Origin: Paenibacillus sp. PCH8
GTDB taxonomy: Bacteria > Bacillota > Bacilli > Paenibacillales > Paenibacillaceae
Direction: 5' to 3'
Assembly: GCF_002968835.1 (NCBI RefSeq)
Contig: NZ_PKQK01000001.1
Coordinates: forward strand, 372,001-436,000
Length of the DNA: 64,000 nt
In this document: piece after piece, positions 48,689-59,239 of the stretch
Position numbering within the stretch: position 1 is the first letter of the stretch
How the letters are laid out: every line of letters starts with the position of its first letter
Made by a program: the position numbers and the translations under genes
Notes under the pieces: model-generated
The model's input: only the letters and a program-made list of their open reading frames with translations
What the model was told of the DNA's origin: nothing
Database searches by the model: none

Positions 48689-50227
48689 CTATTCCCACTC
48701 GATCGTTGCAGGTGGTTTGGACGTTACGTCATACACAATACGGTTTACGTTATCGACTTCGTTAACGATCCGCACGGAGATTTTCTCAAGAACGTCCCAA
48801 GGGATACGTGCCCAGTCCGCAGTCATGCCATCGATGGATGTTACGGCACGGATACCTACAGTATAGGAATACGTACGCGCATCACCCATAACGCCAACAC
48901 TCTTCATGTTCGGCAGGGCTGTGAAGTACTGCCAGATTTCGCGGTCGAGACCGGCTTTGGCAATCTCTTCACGCAGGATGTAATCAGAATCACGAACAAT
49001 TTTGAGCTTCTCCTCCGTCACTTCGCCAAGTACACGGATCGCCAGACCCGGACCTGGGAAAGGCTGACGCCATACGATGGCTTCAGGCAGACCGCACTCT
49101 TCGCCGACTTTACGCACTTCGTCCTTGAACAAGGCACTCAGTGGTTCAATCAATTTGAAGTTCATATCTTCAGGCAAGCCGCCCACGTTGTGGTGGGATT
49201 TGATCGTCTGTGCAGTCGCTGTACCACTTTCCACGATGTCTGTGTAAAGTGTACCTTGCGCCAGGAATTTGAAATCATCGAATTGCTTGGATTCTTCATC
49301 AAATACGTAAATAAACTCGTTACCGATAATTTTACGTTTTTGTTCCGGATCATCTACGCCTACCAGTTTGGACAGGAAGCGCTCCTGTGCATCGATTTTG
49401 ACTACTTTCATGTCGAATTTGCCGACAAATGTCTCCATTACGCTTTCTGCTTCGCCTTTGCGTAACAGACCATGGTCGATAAACATACATGTCAGTTGGT
49501 CACCGATCGCTCTGTGAAGCAGTGCAGCCACAACAGAAGAATCCACGCCACCGCTCAGTGCGCACAGCACCTTACCGTCGCCCACTTTTTCACGAATATC
49601 CTTGATCGTATCTTCAATAAACGTCTCCATCGTCCAGTTGCCTTCGCAACCGCAGATTTCGAACAGGAAGTTACGAATCATGTCGTTACCACGAACGGAG
49701 TGACGTACTTCCGGGTGGAACTGAACAGCATACAATTTGCGCTCGTCGTTACTCATTGCAGCGATTGGCGCACTTTCCGTGCCTGCATCCAGTTTGAAAC
49801 CCGGAGGAAGGGTAACCACGTGGTCACCATGACTCATCCATACCGTGTGCTCACCATCGATACCTTGTGCGAGTGCAGCGCCTGCTGCGAACGCGATATC
49901 GGCTTTACCATATTCACGCTTCTCGGAACGTTCTACTTTACCCTCAAGCTGTTGGGCCATAAGCTGCATGCCGTAACAGATGCCGAAGATCGGAAGTCCA
50001 AGATCATAGACAGCCGGGTCTACATGTGGTGCATTTTCAGCATACACGCTGGATGGTCCACCGGAGAAAATGATTCCTCGTGGTGACATTTCTGCGATTT
50101 TCTCTGCTGGTGTGTTATACGGCAAAAGCTCGCTGTATACGCCGAGATCCCGAATTCTTCTGGCGATTAATTGGTTGTATTGGCCCCCAAAGTCAAGGAC
50201 AACCACAATTTCATTTGGCTTATTCAT
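48689..50227 (-). CDS. guaA: GMP synthase (glutamine-hydrolysing)
   Basis: GuaA converts XMP to GMP with ATP and glutamine. The 512-residue product has an N-terminal class I glutaminase domain with the nucleophile in [10 protein letters not shown] and the His-Glu pair in [11 protein letters not shown]. The ATP pyrophosphatase P-loop [14 protein letters not shown] follows near residue 227, and the C-terminal dimerisation domain ends with [17 protein letters not shown]. The length is standard. It has its own promoter and terminator. I see no riboswitch or PurBox in front of it. Confidence 0.98.
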   Translation of the reverse strand: MNKPNEIVVVLDFGGQYNQLIARRIRDLGVYSELLPYNTPAEKIAEMSPRGIIFSGGPSSVYAENAPHVDPAVYDLGLPIFGICYGMQLMAQQLEGKVERSEKREYGKADIAFAAGAALAQGIDGEHTVWMSHGDHVVTLPPGFKLDAGTESAPIAAMSNDERKLYAVQFHPEVRHSVRGNDMIRNFLFEICGCEGNWTMETFIEDTIKDIREKVGDGKVLCALSGGVDSSVVAALLHRAIGDQLTCMFIDHGLLRKGEAESVMETFVGKFDMKVVKIDAQERFLSKLVGVDDPEQKRKIIGNEFIYVFDEESKQFDDFKFLAQGTLYTDIVESGTATAQTIKSHHNVGGLPEDMNFKLIEPLSALFKDEVRKVGEECGLPEAIVWRQPFPGPGLAIRVLGEVTEEKLKIVRDSDYILREEIAKAGLDREIWQYFTALPNMKSVGVMGDARTYSYTVGIRAVTSIDGMTADWARIPWDVLEKISVRIVNEVDNVNRIVYDVTSKPPATIEWE

Positions 50228-50257
50228 TACCGTGCCTCCCTCAATTCAATGAAGCTA

Positions 50258-50287
50258 ATTATACGCAACGACAAAACATACCGTCAA
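50258..50287 (-). promoter_or_regulatory. sigma-A promoter of guaA
   Basis: On the minus strand TTGACG and TATAAT are 18 bases apart, about 30 bases before the guaA start. Confidence 0.8.
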
Positions 50288-50549
50288 GGAAAGGCTAAAC
50301 TCCTTTTTTCGAGCACCTCATGAGCTGATATAACATCAAACGACAAAATATGACTTTGATCCAAGCATGTCCACCAAATTGCACTTTTGTTCAAAGTAAA
50401 GAAACATTTTCTCTTCATAGATCCTCATGTACATTGTTGAAAAATCTCCGCCGCACGGCGCGCTTGTCATCATGGAAAAAACCTCGTTCACCACAGTGGC
50501 AAGAGAGGCGTCCATACCCTTGGCGGTACATGTCGCGCCTCTGCTGCGT

Positions 50550-52865
50550 TTATCGCCTTGGTGATCGCCGGGCCAGACGAAGTGCCCGGCGCAGGAAGTC
50601 CAGACTGTCCACGCGCAGTGGACGGTCTTGCCCGTACAGCAGCCGTTCCCAGTCGGCTGCAAATCGCGCGATGTCCGCGCAGTCGGCGCTTGCGGCCACG
50701 GCGGGCGACGCTGCGTATTCCCGCAGCGTCATGCCCGGCGGCCGTGGGCCGTACTGCCGCGCAAGCGCGAACCAGACCGGAGCGGCGGCGCGCAGCAGCC
50801 GCTCACGGTCTGGAAAGCTGCTGCGTGGCCATGCCAGCAGCAGCTCCAGCCGCAGCGCGGGGCGAAGCCGCCGCATGCGGAACAGAGCAGCGGCGCACAG
50901 CAGTGCCGCTGCCGCAAGTGCCGTCGCGGTGAGCCAGGGCACCGCGACAAATGCACGGGCGCGAGCCAGCAGCCAAGCGCCTGCCTGTGCCATCACACCC
51001 ACAGATGAGGGCTGCGCCCCTGCATCTGACAACAAATCTGCCCCCGCGGCGTCAACGCTCACGCCTTGCGGTAGAGCAAAACCAGGTGTCGCCTCAAACG
51101 GCATCCAGCCTGCACTTGGGAAATACACTTCCACCCAGGAGTGTGCGTCTCCCTGGGTAACAATGTACTGCCCGCTGACCTCAGGATCAGCTTGTCCAGT
51201 ACCAAAACCCTTCACCCAACGGGCCGGGATGCCTTCTGCACGTAGCAGCACAACCATCGCTGTGGAAAAATGATTACAGTATCCTTTGCCAGTTACAAAC
51301 AGAAAATCATCTACAAAATCAGTCCCCAGCGGCGGCATACGCGTATCCAGCGAATATTCGGCATGGTCAATCAGATAGGTCTGAACCGCATGAACAGCAT
51401 CATAACGTGTCTTACTTCCTTCGGTAATGTCACCCGCTAGAGAGCGAACTCGTTCAGGAAGTGAATCCGGAAGCTGCAGATCGGTTCTGCGAATCTTGGC
51501 CGGGTCCTTACGCGTTCCCTTTGATTCCAGAAGTCGTAACTGTTCTGGCGTTGCGGTGGGAATCATGACATCTGCTGAATACTGTTTAACAGGTTCACGA
51601 CGACCGGAGCCTGCCAGCCATAGCGTTGCCGAGTCTGCATTCGAGAGCAGGGACAGCATGTTTCTCTCATTGGTGCTATTGTTATCCTGGAACGATACGT
51701 TGACCGGTATACCGCCCGTAAAGAGTGGGTTTGGTCCTTTCCACTCTCGCTGCATCGTGACCGTTTGGCGAATCCGACTCCAATAGGTTGGGTTCTCCCA
51801 TCCATCGGTGCGCAGCAATCCGGACGGACTGGCCGTTTCGAAGCTTTGAGCAGGATCACTCCATGTACTGCCGTTATAATATGAGCGAGTCTCCCCGCGC
51901 CAATACGTAACTTTTGGACTTTTTGCTATGAAAAAGACAGCATCTCCCTGGATTAAGGGTGCCCCCATCGGTGCATCAGCAGTACTATATCCTGTTACAG
52001 AAGCCGAAGCCGGAATACTGCCTCCTGAAGTATAACCCGCCCAATGTGCCAGTCGTTCACCAACCTTTTCCAGCGATATGCGATCCGGTGGAGGAATGGC
52101 ATTGAAATGACCTGGCACTCCAGAGAAACCTACCATGGCCACTGCTGCAAATACAGCCACCATGCTCCAGCGTCCATAGGGGTTCAGGTTATAACGGGGT
52201 GTGGTCACCCCTCCAGATAGACGAAGAAGATGCAACAAGGCTTGAATAAGCAATATCCAGAGTACCGACCGAACGATTGAAGCGTATACATCCAGTCCGG
52301 CAAAAGATTCCAATAACATCAAATAGACCAGTGTTGCCCCTCCAAACAGCATGATACTCACACGATGAAGAACGAGAGACTGGACCGAAGCCATCAACAT
52401 CCCCCAGCCACACATCATGCACAATCCCCTGGATTCTGTACTTATACTATAGAGACGTCCACTTTCCATAAAAGCGTTCAGATCTGTCCGCAGTTTTTCA
52501 GGATACGCCATGGCCCATCCGAGAGGATCATCACCACCGTACATCAGACATACCGCAATCAGAACCATACCTAATCGGATCAGGGAACCTGTAATCCAGC
52601 CTGTATGGAACAAGCCAGTCACCAACAGTGCTCCGGTCAAGCCGGCCATTACCAACAGGAAGCGCTCACTACCGTATTGACCCGAGGATGTGACAGGGTA
52701 TATCCATTCCATGGACATAAGGAGCAACAGACTGCAAATGAAGATTCTATAACGAGTGGGCTCTACTTCATTGTGTTTCTTGGAAGAATCCAGACTGTGG
52801 AGTAGAACACCGTCTCCATTCTTTACGGCGGATTCGGACTGCCGGTTCGGCTTATGCTCCCACAT
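50550..52865 (-). CDS. TgpA-type membrane transglutaminase-like protein
   Basis: The 771-residue product has about six N-terminal membrane segments, a central extracytoplasmic transglutaminase-like domain and one C-terminal membrane segment (VPWLTATALAAAALLCAAALF) before a cytosolic tail. The catalytic cysteine is in GKGYCNHFSTAMVVLLRAEG, followed by histidine in GDAHSWVEVYFP and aspartate-equivalent residues near WMPFEATPG. The family usually sits with MoxR and DUF58 genes, as here; it overlaps the DUF58 gene by 14 bases. Its 3' quarter is much richer in G and C than the rest. The biochemical role of such proteins in Firmicutes is not known. Confidence 0.9.
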   Translation of the reverse strand: MWEHKPNRQSESAVKNGDGVLLHSLDSSKKHNEVEPTRYRIFICSLLLLMSMEWIYPVTSSGQYGSERFLLVMAGLTGALLVTGLFHTGWITGSLIRLGMVLIAVCLMYGGDDPLGWAMAYPEKLRTDLNAFMESGRLYSISTESRGLCMMCGWGMLMASVQSLVLHRVSIMLFGGATLVYLMLLESFAGLDVYASIVRSVLWILLIQALLHLLRLSGGVTTPRYNLNPYGRWSMVAVFAAVAMVGFSGVPGHFNAIPPPDRISLEKVGERLAHWAGYTSGGSIPASASVTGYSTADAPMGAPLIQGDAVFFIAKSPKVTYWRGETRSYYNGSTWSDPAQSFETASPSGLLRTDGWENPTYWSRIRQTVTMQREWKGPNPLFTGGIPVNVSFQDNNSTNERNMLSLLSNADSATLWLAGSGRREPVKQYSADVMIPTATPEQLRLLESKGTRKDPAKIRRTDLQLPDSLPERVRSLAGDITEGSKTRYDAVHAVQTYLIDHAEYSLDTRMPPLGTDFVDDFLFVTGKGYCNHFSTAMVVLLRAEGIPARWVKGFGTGQADPEVSGQYIVTQGDAHSWVEVYFPSAGWMPFEATPGFALPQGVSVDAAGADLLSDAGAQPSSVGVMAQAGAWLLARARAFVAVPWLTATALAAAALLCAAALFRMRRLRPALRLELLLAWPRSSFPDRERLLRAAAPVWFALARQYGPRPPGMTLREYAASPAVAASADCADIARFAADWERLLYGQDRPLRVDSLDFLRRALRLARRSPRR

Positions 52866-54186
52866 CCGTAACCACCACCTTTCCTAAAGGAGGCAGGCTG
52901 CGAGATGCAACGGGCCTAACATTCACCCCGCTGCGGTACAACTGTTCCAACCAGGCTGAGGATTGGGATTGTGTAGCATGCGCCCCCGAAGTTCTCGGGT
53001 ACCTTTTGCCATCTGTATGATGAGCCAAATCCATGGATTGTTGTCTGTCCGTATTTGAGTTGAATTCAGATAATACAGCTAATTCTGTTAACTGAACCTC
53101 AACGGTATGTCCCAGACTTGCCGCATACAGTATCCATTCATGCAGGTCAGCATCCATTCGCCCACTGAGAACCACGATGCGTGATCCTGACGGCATATAT
53201 TCCAATCTTGTCGTTTCCATCAGCGAGGGGCTGTCCGATGAGACAGGAGCAATCTGCGCTTCAGCTAATTGATCCAGAGAAAGATTCCTATGATCAGACT
53301 GAATGCTATAACGGATTGGCTGCTCCTGATCTCCTACATGTGCGTCTCCGCTACCCATCCACAGATGATATGGCATGTCTTCCAGCGCAGCTCGCTGAAT
53401 CCACCGTGCTGCCATGCTGACGACTCGCTCAAAAGCAGGATGATCGCTTGAGCCATTCCAGGGTTGCTCATATCCGCTCTGGCCTTCGTAGACCAGAATA
53501 CCAAGCGAGGGAGAATCCATCATTTCAGGCAGAAATGTCTGCAGTCTGCCGGTCTTGGCTGTGCTTTTCCAATGAATTCGTCCTAGCGGATCACCATGCT
53601 GATACTCTCGGAATTCAGGACTTCGCTTCCCATGCGAATTTCTCCGTTCAGACATCAGACCTTCCCCTGTTGCTCCAAATACGTTCGAATCATTCTCTCC
53701 ATACCCCGTAACAGAGGGAACAACAATCAGAGGTGTATCACCGACCGTTTCCACAGATAGTGTATTCCACCCGAAGATGTCTCCCCAGTACAATCTGCCT
53801 TTTCCCCATTCATACACACCTCTTCTCAGACCAGACAACTGATATTGATAGGTGAATTGTCTGCGCATCCCTGGAAAAAAACACTTTCGATGCACCCCTG
53901 CAGGTGTATTCTCGCACAGAACGATCCAGAGCAGCGGAATGTGACTTTCGAATTCCAGCTCTACCCGAACATGAGCCTCTTCACCAGACATCATCCGTTC
54001 CGAATGCATATGCCTGCGAATATGAATGTTACGCGGACCACATATCTGTATGATCCAACCACTAGCCCCGATAAGAAGTGTCACAACGAATAGAAACAGT
54101 GCTGTTTTGCCTCCATGCCATACAAATAGAGAAGCGAAAGCCACGCTCAGGGCGATATTTAACAGACGTTGGACAAACGTACTCAT
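52852..54186 (-). CDS. DUF58 domain membrane protein
   Basis: The product of 444 residues has two N-terminal hydrophobic segments (LLNIALSVAFASLFVW and TALFLFVVTLLIGASGWI), a beta-rich region, and the DUF58 signature EFREYQHGDPLGRIHWKSTAKTGRLQT near residue 210. A VWA-like fold with a modified MIDAS site may follow. The ATG at 54186 overlaps the MoxR stop as ATGA. The MoxR-DUF58-transglutaminase set is a widely conserved gene cluster, thought to act as a chaperone-like or envelope system, but its function is not established. Confidence 0.88.
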   Translation of the reverse strand: MSTFVQRLLNIALSVAFASLFVWHGGKTALFLFVVTLLIGASGWIIQICGPRNIHIRRHMHSERMMSGEEAHVRVELEFESHIPLLWIVLCENTPAGVHRKCFFPGMRRQFTYQYQLSGLRRGVYEWGKGRLYWGDIFGWNTLSVETVGDTPLIVVPSVTGYGENDSNVFGATGEGLMSERRNSHGKRSPEFREYQHGDPLGRIHWKSTAKTGRLQTFLPEMMDSPSLGILVYEGQSGYEQPWNGSSDHPAFERVVSMAARWIQRAALEDMPYHLWMGSGDAHVGDQEQPIRYSIQSDHRNLSLDQLAEAQIAPVSSDSPSLMETTRLEYMPSGSRIVVLSGRMDADLHEWILYAASLGHTVEVQLTELAVLSEFNSNTDRQQSMDLAHHTDGKRYPRTSGAHATQSQSSAWLEQLYRSGVNVRPVASRSLPPLGKVVVTDVGA

Positions 54187-55175
54187 TGCCTCCGTCCCCT
54201 TCCCTGTGCTGCCAGCTGTACCGGGATAGGAACAGAGGAGAGTACCTCGTGTATTACCTGTTCCTGTGACCATGAAGCATCGGCCCTATTCTGGGATTTG
54301 AGCTGAATCCGATGAGGGAGCACAGGTCCAGCCATCTCTTTCACATCATCCGGAATAACATAGCTACGCCCTTGAAGATAGGCATAAGCTTGCGTGGCAA
54401 CCATCCAAGCAAGCGTACCCCGGGGACTAATCCCTAATCTCACGGAAGGATGGTTCCGTGTAGCGACAGCAACGGAGACGAGATATTGTTTGACGACTGC
54501 ATCCACATGTACTTGTCTGACCGCCCGCTGCATAGCCGCTACTTCTTCGGCGAGCATGACCGGGTGGCATGCCTCCAACGAATCCCTGCTTTGCATTCGG
54601 GTAAGCAATTCTACTTCCTGCTCGGGTTCGGGATATCCCAGTCCGATCTTAATCATGAAACGATCAAGCTGCGCTTCAGGCAAACGATATGTGCCTTCAA
54701 ACTGCAACGGATTCTGTGTAGCCAGCAAAAAGAACGGACGTGGCAACGTATACGTTGTGCCATCAACTGTAATCCGCCGTTCCTCCATCGCTTCTAATAG
54801 AGCAGACTGGGTTCGGGGCGAAGCACGATTAATCTCATCAGCGAGCACGATATTGGACATGATTGGTCCAGGTCGAAATGTGAACTCTCCCGTGGATGGA
54901 TGAAATATCGAAGTGCCCGTCACATCTGCTGGCATCACATCCGGCGTAAACTGGATTCGGCCCATGGAGCAATTCAGCGAAGAGGAAATGGCGCGAACCA
55001 GCATCGTTTTTCCCGTACCAGGGACATCCTCCAGAAGGGTATGACCACCGCCAAGCATTGACGTAAGCACATACTGAATCTCTTTTTTCTTGCCAATAAT
55101 GACGCTCTCGACTCGCTTAATCAGCCTGTTTAACAACTCAACCGCGTGCTCATGTTCGATTCGGATATTAGACAT
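54183..55175 (-). CDS. MoxR-family AAA+ ATPase
   Basis: The product of 330 residues has Walker A as LLEDVPGTGKTMLVRA near residue 50, Walker B as IVLADEINRASPRTQSALLEAMEE, and sensor 1 in LLATQNPLQFEGTY. The C-terminal lid contains LGISPRGTLAWMVATQAYA. These are MoxR hallmarks. MoxR ATPases help assemble or activate partner proteins that carry VWA domains, here probably the DUF58 protein encoded next. The ATG at 55175 is preferred, with AAGGAG upstream. It is the first gene of a three-gene overlapping operon. Confidence 0.93.
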   Translation of the reverse strand: MSNIRIEHEHAVELLNRLIKRVESVIIGKKKEIQYVLTSMLGGGHTLLEDVPGTGKTMLVRAISSSLNCSMGRIQFTPDVMPADVTGTSIFHPSTGEFTFRPGPIMSNIVLADEINRASPRTQSALLEAMEERRITVDGTTYTLPRPFFLLATQNPLQFEGTYRLPEAQLDRFMIKIGLGYPEPEQEVELLTRMQSRDSLEACHPVMLAEEVAAMQRAVRQVHVDAVVKQYLVSVAVATRNHPSVRLGISPRGTLAWMVATQAYAYLQGRSYVIPDDVKEMAGPVLPHRIQLKSQNRADASWSQEQVIHEVLSSVPIPVQLAAQGRGRRQ

Positions 55176-55293
55176 TTCACTCGTTCTCCTTCCATTTATC
55201 GGCATTCCAGAGTCATAGTAATCTATGATTCAGTGTTGCCCGGAAGTAGAGAGATTAGTCCTGATTCACACGGATTTCTGCAGAAAAATGATC

Positions 55294-56621
55294 TTAGATA
55301 TAACAGAACCACGTTCCAGTCACTGTGCCCCCAGTATGTTTCACCAAAGGCATGTTCGCCTTGACCGTCCATTCTGCTTCACTCGATGTCATGGAATCTA
55401 TACTCAGCCCCATCTCCCTAAGAAGCTCCCTGAGTGGAACCCAGGTCGTTCCCCTTGACTGCGCACCTTGCCTGTCACGGTATCGCTGGATTGTCCTGGA
55501 TGCCCAGAAGTTAATTGTCCACTAGCACTGTTGGCGTAAATGGTTCGATCTTTCCATACAACTGTTGCCGTTCTTGATTCTGCGTCCCAACGCGCGTTGC
55601 TCCCGAATTTCTTCATAAAGGTTCGCAGAGGAACCATAATCTGCTGGTCCTCCACCCGGAATTCTCCCGGTCGCAAAGTCGCTGCAATCAATCCGATTTC
55701 TACCTTTAACTCCTTACCTGCCAACCATAACTGGTTGTTGGGCTCTACTTGTTCGGCAATCCAGGCCTTTCCCGGATCTTTACGAGAATGGTATGCCTTA
55801 TCAGGGTTTACCCGGAATTGAACAGGCTGATCGGAACCTTTCATCACCTCGAATTGGTATCCATGGTCCCGATAATACCGAATAATATCGGGTAGGGCCT
55901 TTACTGTTTCAGCATGTGCTCCCCCGTCATGCATGAGCACAATAAACGATTTTGCTCCAGTTGGTACTTTGGTGGCATTACGCAGAATTTCTTTGGCTGG
56001 AACGCCTTTTCGTTTGGAATCTCCACTGTCCACATTCCAATCCATGACGGTGTAACCACCTTGCTTCAGCAGATCAAAATAGCTCTGATCAAAATGCCCG
56101 TAGCTGCCTCCTGGTGCCCTTACCAGATTGGGCCGGAATCCAGTAATACGGTTGATAATCTCCTCTGTCTGTTTGATCTGTTTCCAGAACACTTTAAAAT
56201 CACGATATAACTGCTTATAGTCATGATTAAATGTATGATTTCCCAAAGCGTGTCCATCTTCCACCAATGTGCGAATGAGCTCAGGATAGCGCTCGGCCTG
56301 TTCTCCCAACACAAAAAAGGTAGCTGGAACCTGCTCTTTACGCAAAATATCCAATACTTCACGAGTATGTTTTCCAGGGCCATCGTCGAAACTCAGATAT
56401 ACGATCTTGTCCTGATTGTTTTTCTCTTTGGAAATGGCTACAGTAGAACCTGAAGCATACGCACTTTCATGTATATTCGCAAAAGCAACAATAACACCCA
56501 GGGTTATGACAACCCGGAGCAGGAATCTGATCCATTGGGGAGATACACGGTTATATTTTCGAGCTGCATTCGTTAACTTATTCTCTGGTTCAACCATTCT
56601 CGATTCTGTTGTCTGCACCAT
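55294..56621 (-). CDS. membrane-anchored polysaccharide deacetylase with copper amine oxidase N-like domain, C-terminus frameshifted
   Basis: The protein has an N-terminal membrane anchor (FLLRVVITLGVIVAFA), then a NodB domain: YLSFDDGPGKHT holds the catalytic aspartate and a metal aspartate, GNHTFNHDY the metal histidines, RAPGGSYG and MHDGG the remaining motifs. A copper amine oxidase N-terminal-like domain follows (QQIMVPLRTFMKKFG). As written the frame ends at 55404 after 405 residues, with an unnatural tail. Adding one G to the GGGG run at 55451-55454 restores GTTWVPLRELLREMG, the second half of that domain, and runs to TAA at 55294. It probably removes acetyl groups from cell-wall glycans. 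The missing base is probably a sequence error. Confidence 0.85.
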
Positions 56622-56858
56622 ATACGAATCATCCTCCAACGTTTCTAGTGAATTGGCTGATAGACTTCAGCTGATTTGTTAGAATTATATGGAGGTCATA
56701 TCCAAAAAAGACGTGATTCTATCTTCAAATTTTTGAATAGGTTGTACGTCTCATGATTGATTCTTCGTCTAGGATTAGGTAGCATATTCTAAACAAGACA
56801 TCTTCGAGAGTTATGATCGGCTCGTAACTCATCCCCTTGTCTTCAGGAGAGTGAATGT

Positions 56859-57503
56859 ATGGAATTGCTAGAGAAGGTCCAGCATTTGTTTGGATCCTAC
56901 GGATATAGCGTATTATTTTTCGGTTTATTACTTGAATTCATTGCTCTACCGTTTCCCGGAGAAACCACAATGGCATATGGGGGTTATCTGTCATATACCG
57001 GGAAGCTGAACTTTAGCGTTCTCCTCATCCTTGCTTTTCTGGGGACAACCATCGGGATGACCATCACGTATTTCATCGGGGCCAAAGCAGGTCTGCCATT
57101 CATCATGCGTTACGGAAAATGGTTTTTGTTGAAACAGGACAAGCTGGATAAAACGCAAAAATGGTTCGCCAAATATGGAAATGGCCTGATCTTTATTGGT
57201 TATTTCATTCCCGGCGTGCGCCATTTCACCGGTTATTTCGCAGGAATCGCTGCTGTCCCCTTTCGAAAATTCGCACTCTACGCCTACTCAGGTGCACTCT
57301 TCTGGGTGGTACTATTCCTGGGCATTGGCAAAATATTCGGACCTCAGTGGAATGCTGTCTTCCACCTGGCCCATCAGTACGCGGCCTACATCGTCGCTGG
57401 CATTGGATTGCTGCTGATTGCTGCTGTACTATATCGTTACCGAAAAGCGCTGGCAGCTCGTTCCGTATCCAAGCCAGCTCCTGTTCGGCAGAGACAGAAG
57501 TGA
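56859..57503 (+). CDS. DedA-family membrane protein
   Basis: The product of 214 residues has about five hydrophobic segments. It shows the DedA signature EFIALPFPGETTMAYGGYL near residue 28 and the second motif GYFIPGVRHFTGYFAG near residue 110, with the conserved arginine. DedA proteins (VTT domain) are linked to flipping of undecaprenyl phosphate or phosphatidylethanolamine and to membrane homeostasis. The start at 56859 follows CAGGAG. The gene is monocistronic, with a terminator after 20 bases. Which lipid it handles is unknown. Confidence 0.92.
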   Translation: MELLEKVQHLFGSYGYSVLFFGLLLEFIALPFPGETTMAYGGYLSYTGKLNFSVLLILAFLGTTIGMTITYFIGAKAGLPFIMRYGKWFLLKQDKLDKTQKWFAKYGNGLIFIGYFIPGVRHFTGYFAGIAAVPFRKFALYAYSGALFWVVLFLGIGKIFGPQWNAVFHLAHQYAAYIVAGIGLLLIAAVLYRYRKALAARSVSKPAPVRQRQK

Positions 57504-57520
57504 GGATACAAAGTTAAGCA

Positions 57521-57551
57521 AGGAGTTGCGTACCACGCAGCTCCTTTTTTT
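57521..57551 (+). terminator. Rho-independent terminator
   Basis: AGGAGTTGCG and CGCAGCTCCT pair around TACCA and are followed by six T. It ends the DedA gene. Confidence 0.9.
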
Positions 57552-57639
57552 GATTTCTGAAATAAATACCCTTCGATACTACGGATCATCCTACACTGCC
57601 TTCTGTTTATCCTTGATATTCAATCATTCTCTTTTTTTG

Positions 57640-57669
57640 TCATAATCTGAATTCATCCAGGTCATACTA
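57640..57669 (+). promoter_or_regulatory. probable sigma-G promoter of the ger operon
   Basis: CATACTA at 57663-57669 is an exact sigma-G -10 element, and TCATAA lies 17 bases upstream, one base off the sigma-G -35 core. Sigma-G drives germination receptor genes in the forespore, so position and sequence agree. Confidence 0.65.
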
Positions 57670-57704
57670 ACTTGCAATTATAGGATGTATAAGGAGGCAA
57701 TGGG

Positions 57705-59219
57705 ATGAGTGCATCAGTGCAAGACCGTCAAGATCATAAGGAAATTTCGCCAAATCTGAACGACAATACGGAATACTGCAAGCAAATGATGGGGAATAGC
57801 AACGACTTGATGATCCGTCCTCTGCAATGTTTGCACAAGTGGCCTGCTGTCATGCTATACATCGATGGGTTGGTAGATGTACAGATCCTGAATCACTCCA
57901 TCATGGAATCATTATTGCAAAAACAGGATCTACCCGACTTCTCGGCAGATGATGAACATCTGAGTTACCTTCAGAATGATATTCTAATCGCCAGTGATGT
58001 ATTGCTGGTGGATGATATGTATGACGTACTGCGTGCGCTGCTTTCTGGATCAGCTATTCTGCTGATTGAAGGTTCCGTTCGAGGACTGAAGATTGGCGCG
58101 GCCGGCTGGGAAGATCGCTCCGTTGGAGAACCAGTCTCCCAAACCGTCGTTCGAGGACCGATGGAGGGCTTTAATGAAAATTTGCGTACCAACACCTCAT
58201 TGATTCGCAAACGAATTCGCGATCCTCATCTTTGGATCGAAGAAAGAGAAATAGGTCGAGTGACCAAAACTCGTGTGGCTGTGCTCTATCTAGAACATAT
58301 TGTGGATCAGGAGATTGTGATTGAGCTCCGGCGAAGGCTGGATGAGATCGATATTGACAGCATCCTGGAGAGTGGATATATCGAAGAACTGGTGCAGGAC
58401 AAGACCATGACGATTTTCCCGACAGTCTATAACAGCGAAAGACCGGATACCGTATCTGCTGCCTTGCTGGAGGGTCGAGTTGCGATCATTGTGGACGGAA
58501 CACCATTTGCATTGATTGTACCCGCCTTGTTTGTTCAATTTTTTCAGTCTCCAGAAGACTATTATCAACGAGCAGATATCAGTACACTGATCCGGATGAT
58601 ACGATATCTGGCCTTCTTCATTGCCCTGCTATCTCCATCCTTCTATATTGCCATTTCAACATTCCATCAGGAGATGTTACCCACCAATCTGCTGATCAGC
58701 CTGGCAGCCCAAAGGGAAGGGGTACCATTTCCCGCTTTTATTGAAGCCCTGCTGATGGAGTTGACCTATGAGATCTTACGGGAAGCAGGTATTCGGATAC
58801 CCAAAACGGTCGGCCAGGCCGTGTCCATTGTTGGTACGCTTGTTATTGGTCAGGCCGCAGTGGACGCAGGGGTTGTGTCAGCTGCAATGGTTATTATTGT
58901 ATCCATTACTGCGATATCCAGCTATGTGATCCCGGAAAATGGTCTGTCCATATCGGTACGGATCTTGCGCTTTGTGCTGATGATACTAGCGGCAGCCTTC
59001 GGTTTCTACGGCATTCTGATAGTGTTGCTCATTACAGTAACCCACCTCTGCAGCTTGCGTTCTTTCGGTGTGCCCTACATGTCTCCGTTTGCACCGTTCA
59101 TTCAAAAAGATATGAAAGACACTATCTTTCGTGTGCCATGGTCTCGCATGAAGACCCGCCCATTGTCCACAGGATCGACGAATGTTACGAGACAAACATC
59201 AAGGAAAACCAAGCGTTAA
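57705..59219 (+). CDS. GerA-type germinant receptor A subunit
   Basis: The 504-residue product has a large N-terminal domain (residues 1 to about 290) and four to five membrane segments in the C-terminal 200 residues. Family motifs include GSAILLIEGS, VVRGPMEGFNENLRTNTSLIRKRI, PTVYNSERPD and SFYIAISTFHQEMLPT. A subunits sit in the spore inner membrane with B and C subunits and sense small germinants such as amino acids. The ATG at 57705 follows GGAGG. It starts an operon in the order A, C, D, B, B. The germinant cannot be predicted. Confidence 0.95.
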   Translation: MSASVQDRQDHKEISPNLNDNTEYCKQMMGNSNDLMIRPLQCLHKWPAVMLYIDGLVDVQILNHSIMESLLQKQDLPDFSADDEHLSYLQNDILIASDVLLVDDMYDVLRALLSGSAILLIEGSVRGLKIGAAGWEDRSVGEPVSQTVVRGPMEGFNENLRTNTSLIRKRIRDPHLWIEEREIGRVTKTRVAVLYLEHIVDQEIVIELRRRLDEIDIDSILESGYIEELVQDKTMTIFPTVYNSERPDTVSAALLEGRVAIIVDGTPFALIVPALFVQFFQSPEDYYQRADISTLIRMIRYLAFFIALLSPSFYIAISTFHQEMLPTNLLISLAAQREGVPFPAFIEALLMELTYEILREAGIRIPKTVGQAVSIVGTLVIGQAAVDAGVVSAAMVIIVSITAISSYVIPENGLSISVRILRFVLMILAAAFGFYGILIVLLITVTHLCSLRSFGVPYMSPFAPFIQKDMKDTIFRVPWSRMKTRPLSTGSTNVTRQTSRKTKR

Positions 59220-59239
59220 CTCAGTCAGGAGACCTTCAT

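Noticed and set aside
50336..50662. Possible 108-residue gene after the transglutaminase
   Set aside because: It begins inside the transglutaminase gene in another frame, has no ribosome binding site and resembles no family.
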